The notes below the pieces were generated by a model. The model made no database searches. It had not been told where the DNA came from and was given only the letters and a program-made list of their open reading frames with translations. A program made the position numbers and the translations under genes. Below are positions 23,001-35,880 of a stretch of DNA of 64,000 nt, piece by piece (the stretch's first letter is position 1; every line of letters begins with the position of its first letter). Source of the DNA: Ipomoea triloba (Eukaryota > Streptophyta > Magnoliopsida > Solanales > Convolvulaceae); assembly GCF_003576645.1 (NCBI RefSeq), contig NC_044922.1, positions 22,040,905 through 22,104,904 of the forward strand, given 5' to 3'.

Positions 23001-23310
23001 CACTGCTGGAAATTATCATTTTTCCGACCTCATTTCCGACCACCCAAAAAAATGGTCACAAAAAGTGACTTTTTTTCAATTTTCCGTCGGAGGGTTATGG
23101 TGGTCGGACCACTTTTACTAAGTGGCCGGAATTTCCGACCATTTTTACAAAGTGGTCAGAAAATTTTCGTCACATTTATTTATTTATAAGTAGAGAGCAT
23201 TTCCGACCGCCAGGGTGGTCGGAAATTCCGACCACCATGTAAATGTGGTCGGAAATGTTTTTTGTCAGTTTAAATTGTTTAAACGGAGCTTATGTTCCGA
23301 CCATCAATAC
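23001..23310 (+). mobile_element. CACTA-like transposon end with subterminal repeats
   Basis: Starts CACTGCTGGAAATTATC and contains at least eight copies of TTTCCGACC or its complement GGTCGGAAA in both orientations, the subterminal layout of plant CACTA elements. The first bases depart from the canonical CACTACAAGAAA, and no second end or transposase is visible, so it is a truncated or diverged element. Confidence 0.55.
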
Positions 23311-23940
23311 TCTACTTTTTTTTTTTTTTTGGGTTTAGATTTTAATTTGCATTTCTTCACCCGATCAGCAAGTATGTTGACATGTGATGTTCAATATAAA
23401 CAACTAAATTAGCCTAGCGTAAAAACCTTTATTTCACCATTCTTGTTATGAAAATAACATTGTGTCGCCCTTTCCATATAGATATATGGAATTATTTTCT
23501 AACTTCAATTCCTTAAAACATTTATTGTTGTTATGACTTTACAATCCTAGTTCTATTGAGAATCATAATTCTATTTAGTTTCATAATCCCACGTAATGCT
23601 GGTCATCAACACGGTCGCCACCTCCGTGAAGCAAGCAGATCGGAGGAGGTGTCCCATCGTCTTCCCCTACTGCCATCTCCACTGCTACCGGTCGTTACTC
23701 TTTTATTTTCGCATTGTTGGTTCCATTTGCTTTGTTTTACTGTTTTAATTTTGTTTGTGATTTATGTGTTTTTCCTCTCGTTGTTTTGACGAGTTTCTTC
23801 CTCTCATTTACTTTGGTGAGTTTTTTTCATAAAGCGTGAAATGATAAAACTAGTCATGACGTATGTGAATCTCATCTTGGGTGACAAACATGAAAATATA
23901 AAAAGAGACACCTCTAAACTATGGTATGTAGTTCAGCCCG

Positions 23941-24129
23941 ATGGAGATATTGTCAATGGATAGAAGAATGGAAATAGATACTCATGTGGTGTGCAAGACT
24001 ATTCAACCAGTGTTAGTCTTGGGTACGTTTGACCAAATCATTAAAGAAGCTTTAAGTTCATCCAACAAATTCAGTTTCAAATTTGTAAAACAGTCTGCGA
24101 ATCAAGTATCTAATAGCTTATTGTGTTAG
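23941..24129 (+). pseudogene. LINE-type RNase H-like domain remnant
   Basis: An open stretch encodes METDT-like EIDTHVVCKTIQ, then DQIIKEALSSSNKFSFKFVK followed by QSANQVSNSL. This order (E.D...V, a middle helix, then F.FV.RSAN.VA..LA) is the C-terminal half of the RNase H-like domain that ends many plant non-LTR retrotransposons. Upstream (23,556-23,800) I see only a short Pro/Leu-rich open stretch of unclear origin. It has no reverse transcriptase beside it and no starting Met in context, so it is a relic. Confidence 0.5.
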
Positions 24130-24524
24130 TTGATTTGACTATTGGATAGAATTAATCACAACTATTGAATTATTTAAATCAAAGGATCAGATAAGTTCAC
24201 AGGGTCCTCACCTAACTATAAGTTCTCATTTGATCCTTGATATATATATATATATATATATATAAAACTTAGCGGTGTTTGGCAAAGAATGTTAGTTGAT
24301 AGTTGTTAGTTGATATGTGCTTTTCAAAGTTTAGGCAACTCAAAATTTGCTTTCAAAATTTCTGCATATAAAGATTTACACGACTCATGCCATTCCATCA
24401 CTATTTTGAACAATTCTACATATATATTTTGAACAGATTAGCGCACAAACAGAAAATTTTACTTTTCAAAATTTAGATAAATACTTTATATACATATCAT
24501 ATTTAAATATTTAAGAGTTATGAG

Positions 24525-24606
24525 AAAACAAGATAATTTTTGGCTGGCTTGTTGGGCTGGCTTGTTGGCTCGTTGGCTCGTACAATTTTTAAAGATAAAA
24601 AAAATA

Positions 24607-24637
<31 letters not shown>

Positions 24638-26281
24638 TATAAATACATACACACACACATAAATTAACACAATTAACAATGTGTTAAACATGTATTCAGA
24701 AAACGATGTGATAAACACTTAAAGTGTAGTAATAATATTTTACTTCATTAACTATTATGTAGCTCTCTATTATTCTATAGACTATTATTTATATAATGTA
24801 GCAACGCAACATTAGCATTTAAGTAAAAGTTGTAAGTATTTATACAACAATAACATTTATATAATGCAACAATGCATCATTGATGATTAATATTCATTTC
24901 TTCAATTTTTGTAATAATTCTTAAGTAAAATAGTTGTAAATAAATATGAAAACTTGTAAAGGTAATTTAGGAAAAAAAATTAATTTAAATGAATTGATAT
25001 ATAATTTTTTTTGGGCTATGTCTCGAGTCTGACTTTAATTTTCTATTTTCGAATTGGGCCAACCTAGGTCCAAAATATAATTGGGTTGGGTTGGCCTGAT
25101 CAAAAAAATAAGCTGACCAATGACAGGCCGGTCCAAGCCAGCCCGTTTGACATCTCTACCAATCGATGTCCCAAGCACTTGTATTGATTTCACACTTACA
25201 GATACTACCATGTGAGTTAAGCCATTGATCTCAAGTATTCAATGGCCCGTGCAAGTGAAGTGCATAGTTGGCCAAATCTAAGCTATTGATCTCAAGTATT
25301 GAATGGCCCAGATTTGTTCACACGAACTCATGGGGAAGGGTGTACTCACGGGAAAACTGGCATACACACACACACGCATAAAATACGATATTAGGTATTT
25401 TCCCTATAGTAACGTTCCTTAGGAAACAAAAACCTAAAATCGTAACTGTCACTCAAATCCACGAGATCGGCCGCCGTTGCCACAGCTTGCCAAAAACCTA
25501 AAATTGTAACCGTCACGTAAATCCACGAGATCGACCGCCGTTGCCACCGCTTGCCGTCATTATCGCATGACCCTTCTTCACTCACTATCGATAGTTGTCA
25601 TCACTTTCCATCTTACAGTCTAGCCTCTAGCCAATCAACCCTCATCGTCAGTCACCACTACTTGCTAAAACTTGCTCAACCCATTGTTAACATAGGGTAT
25701 TTCCGTTTATTTTATCTTTACTTTATGTAATTTGATTTCTATTTTGAATTTTTGGGTTGCTTGTGATATTAATGCGATTTGTTAGATTTTTTTGAATTAT
25801 TGTTTAATGTTTTTTTTATTATTGTAAATCTTATTAATTATTTTATATAGTTTATATTGTTTCAAAAAAAAATTAATTATTTTATATATTTTTTAATTAT
25901 TGTTGTTTTTTTTTGTGAGTTTTGTAAATTTTGTTAACTATCGAGATTAGTTTCAAGTTCTTTTTAATTTTTTGAATTATTTTGGGTATTTAAACAATTA
26001 CTTTGATTTTGATTTCTTTGGAGTAATTGGTAATATTTGTTACTTTTTTTTTTGAAATATTTTCCATTCTAAAGAATTATCGCTACTTTTAGAGAAGTAT
26101 TATAAATATTTAGGAATTATCTTGAATTTTTAGATTTTATTGTGCATTTTGTTTGGGAATTATTATTTGGAAATTATAGTGGATTATGGTTACAAAATTA
26201 AGGACTGAAATCACTAATAAGAAAAGGAATAAAATTACATTTTTTCCCCTAATTTGTTATTTTATTTCATCACCAAGCATT
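24525..26281. repeat. About 2 kb repeat, tandem copy 1 (left-truncated)
   Basis: Starts inside the repeat at GGCTGGCTTGTTGGCTCG (24,541) and then follows the same order as copies 2-4. After a TA/CA microsatellite come GTGTTAAACATGTATTCAG and GTTTGACATCTCTACC (25,148). Next are ATTCAATGGCCC blocks, a block rich in AAATCCACGAGATCGG, and a long T-rich tail. No protein is recognisable. Confidence 0.8.
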
Positions 26282-26512
26282 AGAGGTGTCAAACAGAAGA
26301 GTTAGCTTGAAGTCCAGTCCAGTCCAGCCCAGTCCTAGTCGATATAGGCTGGCCCGGTTCGGTCTATTTTCAATAATGGGCGGTCTAGAGCTAGCCCATT
26401 TTATACTATGAACAGGGGGCGGACTTTAATTTTTGGTCCATGGATTGGGTTGGCTTGTTGGCTCGTTGGCTAGTACAATTATCAAAAATAAAAATAAAAT
26501 AAAATAATATAT

Positions 26513-26581
<69 letters not shown>

Positions 26582-28276
26582 TAAATACATACACACACGC
26601 ATACATTAACACAATTATCGCTTGTTGGCTCGTACAATTTCAAAAATAAAAAAAATAAAAAAATATATATATACACACACACACACACATAAATACATAC
26701 ACACACATATATTAACACAATTAACAATGTGTTAAACATGTATTCAGAAAACGATGTGATAAACACTTAAAGTGTTGTAATAATATTTTACTTCATTAAC
26801 TATTATGTAGCTCTGTATTATTCTATAGACTATTATTTATATAACGTAGAACGCAACATAAGCATTTAAGTAAAAGTTGTAAGTATTTATACAACAATAA
26901 CATTTATATAATGCAACAATGCATCATTCATGATTAATATTCATTTCTTCAATTTTTGTAATAATTCTTAAGTTAAATATTTGTAAATTAATATCAAAAC
27001 TTGTAAAGGTAATTTAGTAAAAGAAAAATTTTAAATGAATTAATATATCATTTTTTTGGGCTATATATGGAGTCGGACTTTAATTTTCTTTTTTCGAATT
27101 GGGCCAAGCTCGGTCAAAAATATAATTGTGCTGGGTTGGTCTGATCAATAAATAAGCTGACCAATGACAAGTCGGTCCAAGCCAGCCCGTTTGACATCTC
27201 TACCAATCGATGTCTCAAGCACTTTATTGACTTCACACTTACAGATACTACCATGTGGGTTAAGCCATTGATTTCAAGTATTCAATGGCCCGTGCAAGTG
27301 AAATGCATAGTTGGCCAAATCTAAGCCATTGATCTCAAGTATTCAATGGCTCAGATTTGTCCACACGGACTCATGGGGAAGGGTGTACTCGCGGGAAAAC
27401 TGGCATACACACACACATATAAAATACGATATTAGGTATTTTCCGTATAGTACCGTTCCTTAGGAAACAAAATGTCACTCAAATCCACGAGATCGTCCAC
27501 CGTTACCACCGCTTGCCAAAAACCTATAATCGTAACCGTCACTTAAATCCATGAGATCGGCAACCGTTACCACCGCTTGCTGTCATTATCACATGGCCCT
27601 TCTTCACTCACTATCGATAGTTGTCATCGCTTTCCATCTTATAGTCTCCCAAATCTAGCCTCTAGCCAATCAACCCTCATCGTCGCTCACCACCACTTGC
27701 TAAAACTTGCTCAACCCATTGTTAACATAGGGTGTTTCCTTTTATTTTATCTTTACTTTATGTAATTTAATTTCTATTTTGAATTTTTTGGGTTGATTGT
27801 GATATTAATGCGATTTGTTAGATTTTTTTTTAAATTATTGTTTAATGTTTATTTTAATTATTGTAAATCTTATTAATTATTTTATATATTTTTTAATTAT
27901 TGTTGTTTTTTTTGTGAGTTTTGTAAATTTTGTTAACTATCTAGATTAGTTTATGTTCTTTTTAATTTTTTGAATTATTTTGGGTATTTTAACAATTACT
28001 TTGATTTTGATTTCTTTCAAGTAATTGGTAATATTTGTTACTTTTTTTGAAATATTTTCCATTTCTAGAGAATTATTGCTACTTTTAGAGAAGTATTATA
28101 AATATTTAGGAATTATCTTGAATTTTTAGATTTTATTGTGCATTTTGTTTGGGAATTATTATTTGGAAATTATTGTGGATTATGGTTACAAAATTAAGGA
28201 CTAAAATCACTAATAAGAAAAGGACTAAAATTGCATTTTTTCCCTAATTTGTTATTTTATTTGATCACCAAGCAAT
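26282..28276. repeat. About 2 kb repeat, tandem copy 2
   Basis: Full unit, about 1,995 bases between successive AGAGGTGTCAAAC words. Its left portion (26,282-27,203) begins AGAGGTGTCAAAC and closes with the inverted GTTTGACATCTCT, so a terminal-inverted-repeat element of about 0.9 kb is embedded in the unit. The TA/CA microsatellite is itself partly doubled in this copy (26,500-26,715). Confidence 0.85.
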
Positions 28277-28485
28277 AGAGGTGTCAAACGGACGAGTTAG
28301 CTTGAAGTCCAGTGCAGCCTAGTCCTGGTCGATTTGGGCTGGCCCGGTTCGGTCCATTTTCTATAATGAGCGGGCTAGAGCTACCCCTTTTTATACTATG
28401 AACAGGGGGCAGACTTTTATTTTTGGTCCATGGATTGGGCTGGCTTGTTGGCTCGTTGGCTCGTACAATTTTCAAAGATAAAAAA

Positions 28486-28544
<59 letters not shown>

Positions 28545-30240
28545 CACACACACACACAAACATACACACATATATACACACACACACACATACATTAACA
28601 CACTTAACAATGTGTTAAACATGTATTCAGAAAACGATGTGATAAACACTTAAAGTGTAGTAATAATATTATACTTCATTAACTATTATGTAGCTCTCTA
28701 TTATTCTATAGACTATTATTTATATAATGTAGCAACGCAATATTAGCATTTAAGTAAAAGTTGTTAGTATTTATACAACAATAACATTTATATAATGCAA
28801 CAATGCATTATTCATGATTAATATTGATTTCTTCAATTTTTGTAATAATTCTTAAGTTAAATATTTGTAAGTTAATATCAAAACTTGTAAAGGTAATTTA
28901 GTAAAAGAAAAATTTTAAATGAATTAATATATCATTTTTTTGGGCTATATATGGAGTCGGACTTTAATTTTCTTTTTTCGAATTGGGCCAAGCTCGGTCC
29001 AAAATATAATTGGGCTGGGTTGGCCTGATAAAAAAATAAGCTGACCAATGACAGGCCGGTCCGAGCCAGCCTGTTTGACATCTCTACCAATCGATGTCCC
29101 AAGCACTTGTATTGATTTCACACTTATAGATACTACCATGTGAGTTAAGCCATTGATCTCAAGTATTCAATGGCCCGTGCAAGTGAAGTGCATAGTTGAC
29201 CAAATCTAAGCTATTGATCTCAAGTATTGAATGACCTAGATTTGTTCACACGGACTCATGGGGAATGGTGTACTCACGGGAAAACTGGCATACACACACA
29301 CACACACACATATAAAATACGATATTATGTATTTTCCCTATAGTACTGTTCCTTATGAAACAAAAACCTAAAATCGTAACTGTCACTCAAATCCATGAGA
29401 TCGGCCGCCGTTGCCACAGCTTGCCAAAAACCTAAAATTGTAACCGTCACGTAAATCCACGAGATCGACCGCCGTTGCCACCACTTACCATCATTATCGC
29501 ATGGCCCTTCTTCACTCACTATCGATAGTTGTCATCGCTTTCCATCTTACAGTCTCCCAAATCTAGCCTCTAGCCAATCAACCCTCATCGTCGCTCTCCA
29601 CCACTCTCTAAAACTTGCTCAACCCATTGTTACGTTAACATAGTGTATTTCCTTTTATTTTATCTTTACTTTATGTAATTTAATTTCTATTTTGAATTTT
29701 TGGGTTGATTGTAATATTAATGCGATTTGTTAGATTTTTTTGAATTATTGTTTAATGTTGTTTATTTTTTAAATTTTTTTTGTAAATCTTATTAATTATT
29801 GATGTTTTTTTTTGTGAGTTTTGTAAATGTTGTTAATTATCTAGATTAGTTTCAAGTTCTTTTTAATTTTTTGAATTATTTTGGGTATTTTAACAATTAT
29901 TTTGATTTTTTTCGAGTAATTGGTAATATTTGTTACTTTTTTTTTGAAATATTTTTCATTTTTAGAGAATTATTGCTACTTTTAGAGAAGAATTATAAAT
30001 ATTTAAGAATTGTTTTGAATTTTTAGATTTTATTGTGCATTTACTTTGGGAATTATTATTTTGAAATTATTGTGGATTATGGTTAATTATTTTAAGGTTA
30101 TAAGTAATTTAATAGTGACCTTTTGTAAATTATGCTGAGTTATATTGACATGTGATGGATAAATGTTGGGTGAATGCGACTCAGATTAGTAATAAATATA
30201 AAGAAAGAGTTAAATAATATTTAGAATTTGTAAAGAAAAA
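28277..30240. repeat. About 2 kb repeat, tandem copy 3
   Basis: Same order of blocks as copy 2, with a longer pure TA run at 28,489-28,530. Its right end goes on to ATTGACATGTGATGG and GGGTGAATGCGACTC, shared with copy 4 at 41,430-41,470 but missing at the joints inside the array. This marks the true right end of the repeat. The next 350 bases (30,241-30,590) hold nothing I recognise. Confidence 0.85.
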
Positions 30241-30593
30241 GAAAACATTTTGACAACCATAGGAGGTTTTCTTTGTTCTTGTAAATAGTGTCATAATAGT
30301 ACAATATTGGGTTTAAATCATTTAATCTAGAAATGGTCTATTCCAAATTACATAATATAAAATGGATATGATATTGCAAATAAAGGTGAAGCGTCTTGTG
30401 CATTTAACATCTATCTGGCAATGTAGGTATGAAAATGAGTACTCGTCTCATCATGTAAATGAAATGTCTGTGATAATATTGGAGAAGAGTTTATTAGTCG
30501 GTCACAAGAGTCGGATATATTATCAAGTGATGCAAAAAAATTGCTTTTATGTTCAAGGTATATATAATATATTGAAACGATTAAATTGAATTT

Positions 30594-32237
30594 AATAGCA
30601 AGACATTATAAATTAGTTTAATCAATTAAACTTAATGAAAATTAATTACAAATCAATCCCTTCCCTTGTGATCTCGCACCTGTTTAGCTCACTAATTTAA
30701 TAGACAGTATATGGGAGAAAATACAAAGTTCGAACCTCGATAGCGGCAATCCAAATGCTCTATTGGGCTAGGGTTGGGTTTTCAATTTTTGGGAGAAAAT
30801 AACTTTATTACTAAGTAATTAGATTGGTTTGGTTTATCATTAAAAGTTATCTTTTTTCTACCATTATTGTTTTGTTGCAGGTAAACAAACATGCCAGACT
30901 ACTTTCCAAGGCTTCCTGAGCCCTTAATTCATCATATACAATCATTTCTTCCTTTCAAAGAAATCGGCCGCACTTGCGTTTTATCCAAATATTGGAATAG
31001 CATTTGGTGCAACTATCCTAATCTGGATTTCTATATAGTGGAAAAAAAATAATGTTAAAAGTTGGTCAAAAGAAAATCCAGAAAAAACTATATTTCATTA
31101 CAGGAATAACTCCTTTGATCAGTTCCTAGATGGAAGGCCTTTCATACAAAAACTCCGCCTACATATTGAATGCTGGATTGTGGGGAGAGCTTTGACAACA
31201 AAGTTGGATCGTTGGTTGCATGTGTTGGTAGACAAGAATGTGTCAATGCTAGTGCTCAGAACTAAAAATCTTTGGTTTTCATCCAGATACTATGTTCCTC
31301 AGCATGTCTTCATTGCACAGACGCTCGAAGTTTTGGATTTATCTTTCTGTACATTGGATACATATCGCATTGTTCATGTTGATCTACCGCATCTAGAGAC
31401 GCTCTCACTCTCCCGTTGCTGGATTTTAGGTGACAAATTGCTGCAGAAGATTGTGTGTGGTAGCCCTAAGACTAAACACATTGTGATTTCTTGGTGCCAA
31501 GGACCACAACTAGTGTGCTCTCTTTTTATTCGCAATCTAGTCTCTGTTGCAATGAGACTTGAAGTTTTAGATTTATCGGGGTGTATCTTAGGGGAACATT
31601 GTTTTGTTGGTATTGAGTTTCCAAGTTTGGAGAGGTTGTTTTTAAGGAACTGCATGTTTGTAGGTAACAATTTGCTAGAAAAGGTATTGAGTGCTTGCGG
31701 CCCTAGTATGAAGCACATATCAATTTCTTGGTACAAAGGAATAGGGTCGGTGTCTCTTTCGGTGTCGTGTAAACCTCTATTGAAGGGTTTTTCTTGAGAT
31801 GCGACGATGAGTTTAAGAGGATTAAGATTGATGCGCCGAATCTTCGGACATTCTCGTACGAATCCACTAATGCTGCGTGTGTCATTGATTTGACCTCTTG
31901 TACAAATCTGGAAAACTTGTATGGAGGTATTGACAAGAGTTTGAATCACCCTGCTTCTGCTTTGCTACTTCATCATAAAATTTAATTCCAAGCTAAGTAT
32001 GACAAAACTTGCTTTGCAGCTATGTAATTTGCTTTCCAAACTATTTTTGAACTCTGTAATTTTGGAATTAGACTTAATTGTTTTTATAAAAGTTGTAGTT
32101 TGAGATATGATAAAAATGCTAGTAGTGGTTATTTTGAAATCCAATTATTATAATTTTATGCCATTATTAACTTATCAAGGAGTACATGTTAGTTATAACC
32201 ATTTCTTACTTTAAACGTCATCCAAATGTGACACCTT
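30594..32237. repeat. Dispersed duplication block carrying F-box pseudogene 1
   Basis: From GCAAGACATTATAAATTAG to TTACTTTAAACG this matches 45,755-47,981 across the upstream flank, the F-box gene and the 3' flank. The partner has a MITE insertion in its upstream part. The copies are about 15 kb apart in the same orientation. Confidence 0.85.
30891..31985 (+). pseudogene. F-box/LRR-type gene, frame broken twice (copy 1)
   Basis: From ATG 30,891 an F-box reads LPEPLIHHIQSFLPFKEIG, then RTCVLSKYWNSIW, and stops at about 31,050. An extra A in a run of eight A shifts the frame. The rest, open in another frame to 31,797, contains two leucine-rich units of about 60 residues. Each starts LEVLDLS, one ending ISWCQG and the other ISWYKG, so they look like an internal duplication. 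A second one-base slip in GGGTTTTTC near 31,787 moves the last 60 codons (LRCDDEFKRI... to 31,985) into a third frame. F-box proteins recruit substrates to SCF ubiquitin ligases. Both lesions are single-base changes in homopolymers, so an assembly error hiding an intact gene of about 364 residues is possible. Confidence 0.75.
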
Positions 32238-32780
32238 AATTAACAATAACATCAAATGCAAAAGCAATGAAAATTAAATTAACTGTTGAGGTTGACATAT
32301 CCATTTCCGCCATTAGAATATGTAGATGAAGCTTTAAAATTTTATTGTTTTTAAAGTTTATTAAAGCATTTTTGGTGAAATAAATACAATATGAAGGTAA
32401 ATACTTTCTTGTTTCTATGTTAACAATGATTGGAGTGGGTTCTTAAATCCAAAATGAGTAATTTTGATGTAGATGTGGGTCTTTACTTTTGATTTAAATA
32501 TGATGAAGTTACACGTTAATTAAAAAAATAAAAAAATAAATAAATAAATAAAGCAGTTGCGAAGCATGTTCACAGTGTGATATTAGTATTAGATGTTGAA
32601 ATTTTGATATCTATTTCATAGGAATGTTAATGGGTCGGGTGTGGGTCGAGAAGGGTTACATCCATCACCCGGCTCGCCTTAAATTTTCTCCACACACTCT
32701 CACCCCCAATCCACATTGGGTGGATTTTTTCAAAACTCACCCCCACCCCATCGAGTGCAAATGTCCACTACGTGGCAAAA

Positions 32781-33221
32781 ACTTGTGTGAGACTGTCTCA
32801 CCATGAGACGGGTCGGGTCGGGTCGGATCAAGATGCAAATGTAACACTTATATGCACAAATGTCATACTTATATGCTCAAATGTAATACTAATCATGAAT
32901 AAAATTTTTGTTACTTATTAGGGTAAATGTAATACTTTTAAGGGAAAATACAATACTTTTACATTTCGATTTAAAAGTATTACATTTTTCCTCAAAAGTA
33001 TTATATTTGCCCTTATAAGTGAGAGACACTTGTCAACATTACTTATTAGGAAAAATGTATTACTTTTTCTCTTATAAGTAACAAAAATTGTATTTTTATT
33101 AGTGTTATATTTGAACATATAAGTATGAGATTTGCACATATAAGTATAACATTTACATGGTGCTTCGACCCGACCTGACCCGTCTCACGAATAAAGATCC
33201 GTGAAACGGTCTCACACAAGT
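32781..33221. mobile_element. MITE with ACTTGTGTGAGAC inverted ends
   Basis: The left end ACTTGTGTGAGACTGTCTC, then GAGACGGGTCGGGTCGG, is mirrored at the right end by CGACCCGACCTGACCCGTC and GGTCTCACACAAGT. The interior is filled with AAATGTAATACTT-type words in both orientations. Non-coding. Upstream, 32,238-32,780 has no recognised feature except a short GGGTCGGGTGTGGGTCG stretch at about 32,632. Confidence 0.75.
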
Positions 33222-33762
33222 GTGACCCATAAACTTATTATTTTTTTAAAAGAATAATATTTAAATTACTTACGCATAATAAAATAATAAGATACATTAA
33301 TTATACTAAAACATAAAATAATAGAAATATTTCAATATAATAACTAAATTGTTAATTTTTAAAAATAAACTTAGTAGTTTATATGTAAAAATAGTTAAAA
33401 GTTACCCAATTCAATGAAAAAAATAGATTATATTATGATTTTACATATGTGATTAGTCTGATATTCATTTAAAATTTCAAATATCTCAACAAAAAATAGA
33501 CTATATTATGAACGACATAACACCAAATCATTATGTAATTAAGCATATGTAGGCACGTAGCACAATGCAAACCAATGAATTCTCACATTGAATTACAGGA
33601 TCAACCAAAACAAGAGAAAAGTCTACACAAGTATTAATTCAGTAGCATTTCCTTGTAGAGTCTACAAAAACATTAATACACAAATATTAATTACTTAAAT
33701 GTGAGAATGGAGACATTGCCTACAGGAATTTTGTTTTTAAGTTTTTGATTTATATATATATA
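33222..33762. other. AT-rich spacer without recognised features
   Basis: No open frame of interest, no splice-site-bounded coding block and no clear repeat ends are visible in these 540 bases. Confidence 0.6.
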
Positions 33763-34173
33763 TCTAAAAACATAATAAATGTGAATGAAGGTTATACTCC
33801 TCATTTATGTCCGTTTTTTCCGTTAAGTTTTTTGTACATTATGCTATAAAAGTTGTACTACATAATATTTTGGACAAATATACCCCTACCGTTATAACTT
33901 CCGTTATCTTTTCCACTATTGTTACTATGCATATGCATCCATCATATATTTTCTTATCTTTTTCAATAATAATAATAATATATAAAATTAAATATTAGAG
34001 TTATATATTAGTTATTTTTAAAAATATAAATATCCAATTTATAAAAATATTTTACATTATTATTATTATTATTATTATTATTTACTATATTAAAATTTAA
34101 ATAAATTTAAAATTTAATATAAAATACTAATATTGGCACCTATTTTTTGCGCATCGCGCATAAGAAAAACTAG
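33763..34173 (+). mobile_element. Short non-autonomous Helitron, family A copy 2
   Basis: Starts TCTAAAAACATAATAAATG and ends with the hairpin GCGCATCGCGC followed by CTAG, between A and T. Same ends as 1,257-1,502 but about 165 bases longer, the extra being mainly in the middle. No coding capacity. Confidence 0.8.
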
Positions 34174-34186
34174 TATATATATAAAT

Positions 34187-34222
34187 AGATACTACATTGT
34201 AACTGAGTCAGTAGTACTCAAA
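34187..34222 (+). mobile_element. 3' fragment of the SINE family
   Basis: AGATACTACATTGTAACTGA and the following bases to CAGTAGTACTCAAA match the 3' part of the SINE at 16,720-16,895 (minus). Only this end is present, directly after the Helitron. Confidence 0.6.
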
Positions 34223-34420
34223 ATATTTAGAGACGGGGATAGCTAGGGTCAAGGTCAGGGCGGGGATGCCCTCCTCGTCCCCAGCGGAGATGGAGAAATT
34301 CTCTCCATCCCTACCCCTGTTCCCTGAAAAATTTCCCGAATCCGTCCCCTCGGGGCGAGGATCGATTTTCTCCGTTGGGGACGAGTTGAATTGCCATCCT
34401 ATTCGTCGTGTCAACTCTCC
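34223..34420. repeat. GC-rich block with GGGGACG/GGGGATG words
   Basis: A local GC-rich stretch with GACGGGGAT, GGGGATGCC, CGTCCCC and GGGGACGAG in both orientations. This pattern is common in plant inverted-repeat elements. Ends are not clear, so the element type is not assigned. Confidence 0.35.
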
Positions 34421-34556
34421 ACTAACTTAGTTAAATGATGTCGTTTCGGACTAGAGTCCACAATGCACTGTAGACCCTGGTCCATAAGGACTGCAGGCTC
34501 ATACTCTAGATTTTCACAGCAAGCTTCGCTCGGTTCAATCTATTTCTACCCAATTG

Positions 34557-35221
34557 TTATACCCTGCACCACTATGTGCACCGTGTACGTAAACGACGTC
34601 GTTTCGATGTTAGTGGACGCGGACGCGAATGACTCCAGGGAATTCATTATCTATAATACACATAATCATTATCTAGAATACACAGAACGTTTGCCTATAA
34701 TACACAGAATGTTTGCCCAGAATATACAGAATATTGACACAAAATACACAGATGTTAGTGGACGCGGACGCGAATGACTCCAGTGAATTCATTATCTATA
34801 ATACACATAATCATTATCTAGAATATACAGAATGTTTGCCTAGAATACACATAATGTTTGCCCAGAATACACAGAATATTGACACAAAATACACAGAACT
34901 TATTCTCCTAACATTCGAATGCACAAACACATCACAACCTATGTTAGTAACATGAATACACAGAATATTGACACAAAATACACAGAACTCATCCTCCTAA
35001 ACATTCGAATGCACAAACACATCACAACATGTGTTACTAACATGAATACACAGAACGGTTGCCTAGAATACACAGAATAATTTCTTGGTATACACAGAAT
35101 ATTAACATAAATACAGAGATTGGCTGAAACGGGAAACGTGATTTCCAAAATAACGGACGGTTAATTTACAATGCTCAAAACGACGTCGTTTACGTACGTG
35201 GTGCACATTACCACGGTATAA
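34557..35221. mobile_element. Inverted-repeat element with AAACGACGTCGTTT ends and internal tandem repeat
   Basis: The left end TTATACC, then TGTGCACCGTGTACGTAAACG and ACGTCGTTT, is mirrored on the right by AAACGACGTCGTTTACG, GTGCACAT and GGTATAA. Inside, a unit of about 145 bases starting GATGTTAGTGGACGCGGACG occurs twice (34,607 and 34,752). The rest is an array of ATACACAGAAT words. No transposase is visible; it is a non-autonomous DNA element of about 665 bases. Confidence 0.7.
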
Positions 35222-35329
35222 TTTGCCATTTCCACCCTAATACATGAATAAATATACTTTTTATTATTATGATTAATACAACACTGTGGATGGACAAGAA
35301 TAATCCAAAAGACACAACTCATGAGCATA

Positions 35330-35505
35330 GCCCTGCCCTGAATCGTTGATCCCTTTCTCAGCTTCTCGCAATCTCGCCTTCTCCCTTCTCCAGACTCTAG
35401 TCCTCACGCAGTCCGCCCTCAGCCCTCGCTCCTCCTCACTCCTCACATCCTCAGACGGTCAAACCTCAGCCTTCTACCAGTCTACCCTAACTCCTCGGCT
35501 CAAGG
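35330..35505 (+). other. C/T-rich exon-like block ending at a donor site
   Basis: About 175 bases of CT-rich sequence, unlike the AT-rich flanks, end in CTCAAG|GTAATT, a good donor. It could be a non-coding first exon for the RRP41 gene 0.8 kb downstream, or a captured leader. I see no protein in it. Confidence 0.25.
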
Positions 35506-35769
35506 TAATTTTTTTACATATTAATTTTTAAAATTGTGTTTGAAAGTTGTAAATTTTCTTTAAATGTTCTTTATTATTTTATTTAAATTTTTGAGAAATA
35601 AGAGTTACTGTGTAACCTATGTTTGACAAAATTATTTATGGAGTCTGTAAATTTTGGAAATTATGGAGTCTGTAGACTGTAAGTATGTAGAAAGTTAATT
35701 ATGGAGTCTGTAATTATGAGAAAATTGTATGTTTAATTGTTTAATTAATTATGGAGTCTGTAATTATAG

Positions 35770-35880
35770 CCAAGTAGCTTGTAGCTCAACGAGACCTCTA
35801 GTGGTTCACTAGTTTGAACCCTAATGGGGATTGACTCTTTGTGCTTCGTTAGGTTGAGAAAGTATGTATGGACAAATATT
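35770..35880 (+). mobile_element. tRNA-derived SINE, related family member
   Basis: It contains GTAGCTTGTAGCTCAACGAG, a B-box-like AGTTTGAACCC, and the shared SINE 3' word TTGACTCTTTGTGCTTCG followed by TTAGGTTGAGAAAG. It lies about 400 bases before the RRP41 start codon. Confidence 0.6.

Noticed and set aside
31040..31115. An intron in the F-box gene ending at TTCATTACAG
   Set aside because: The interval reads as coding in a shifted frame, with a good continuation from the F-box side, so a one-base slip explains it better.
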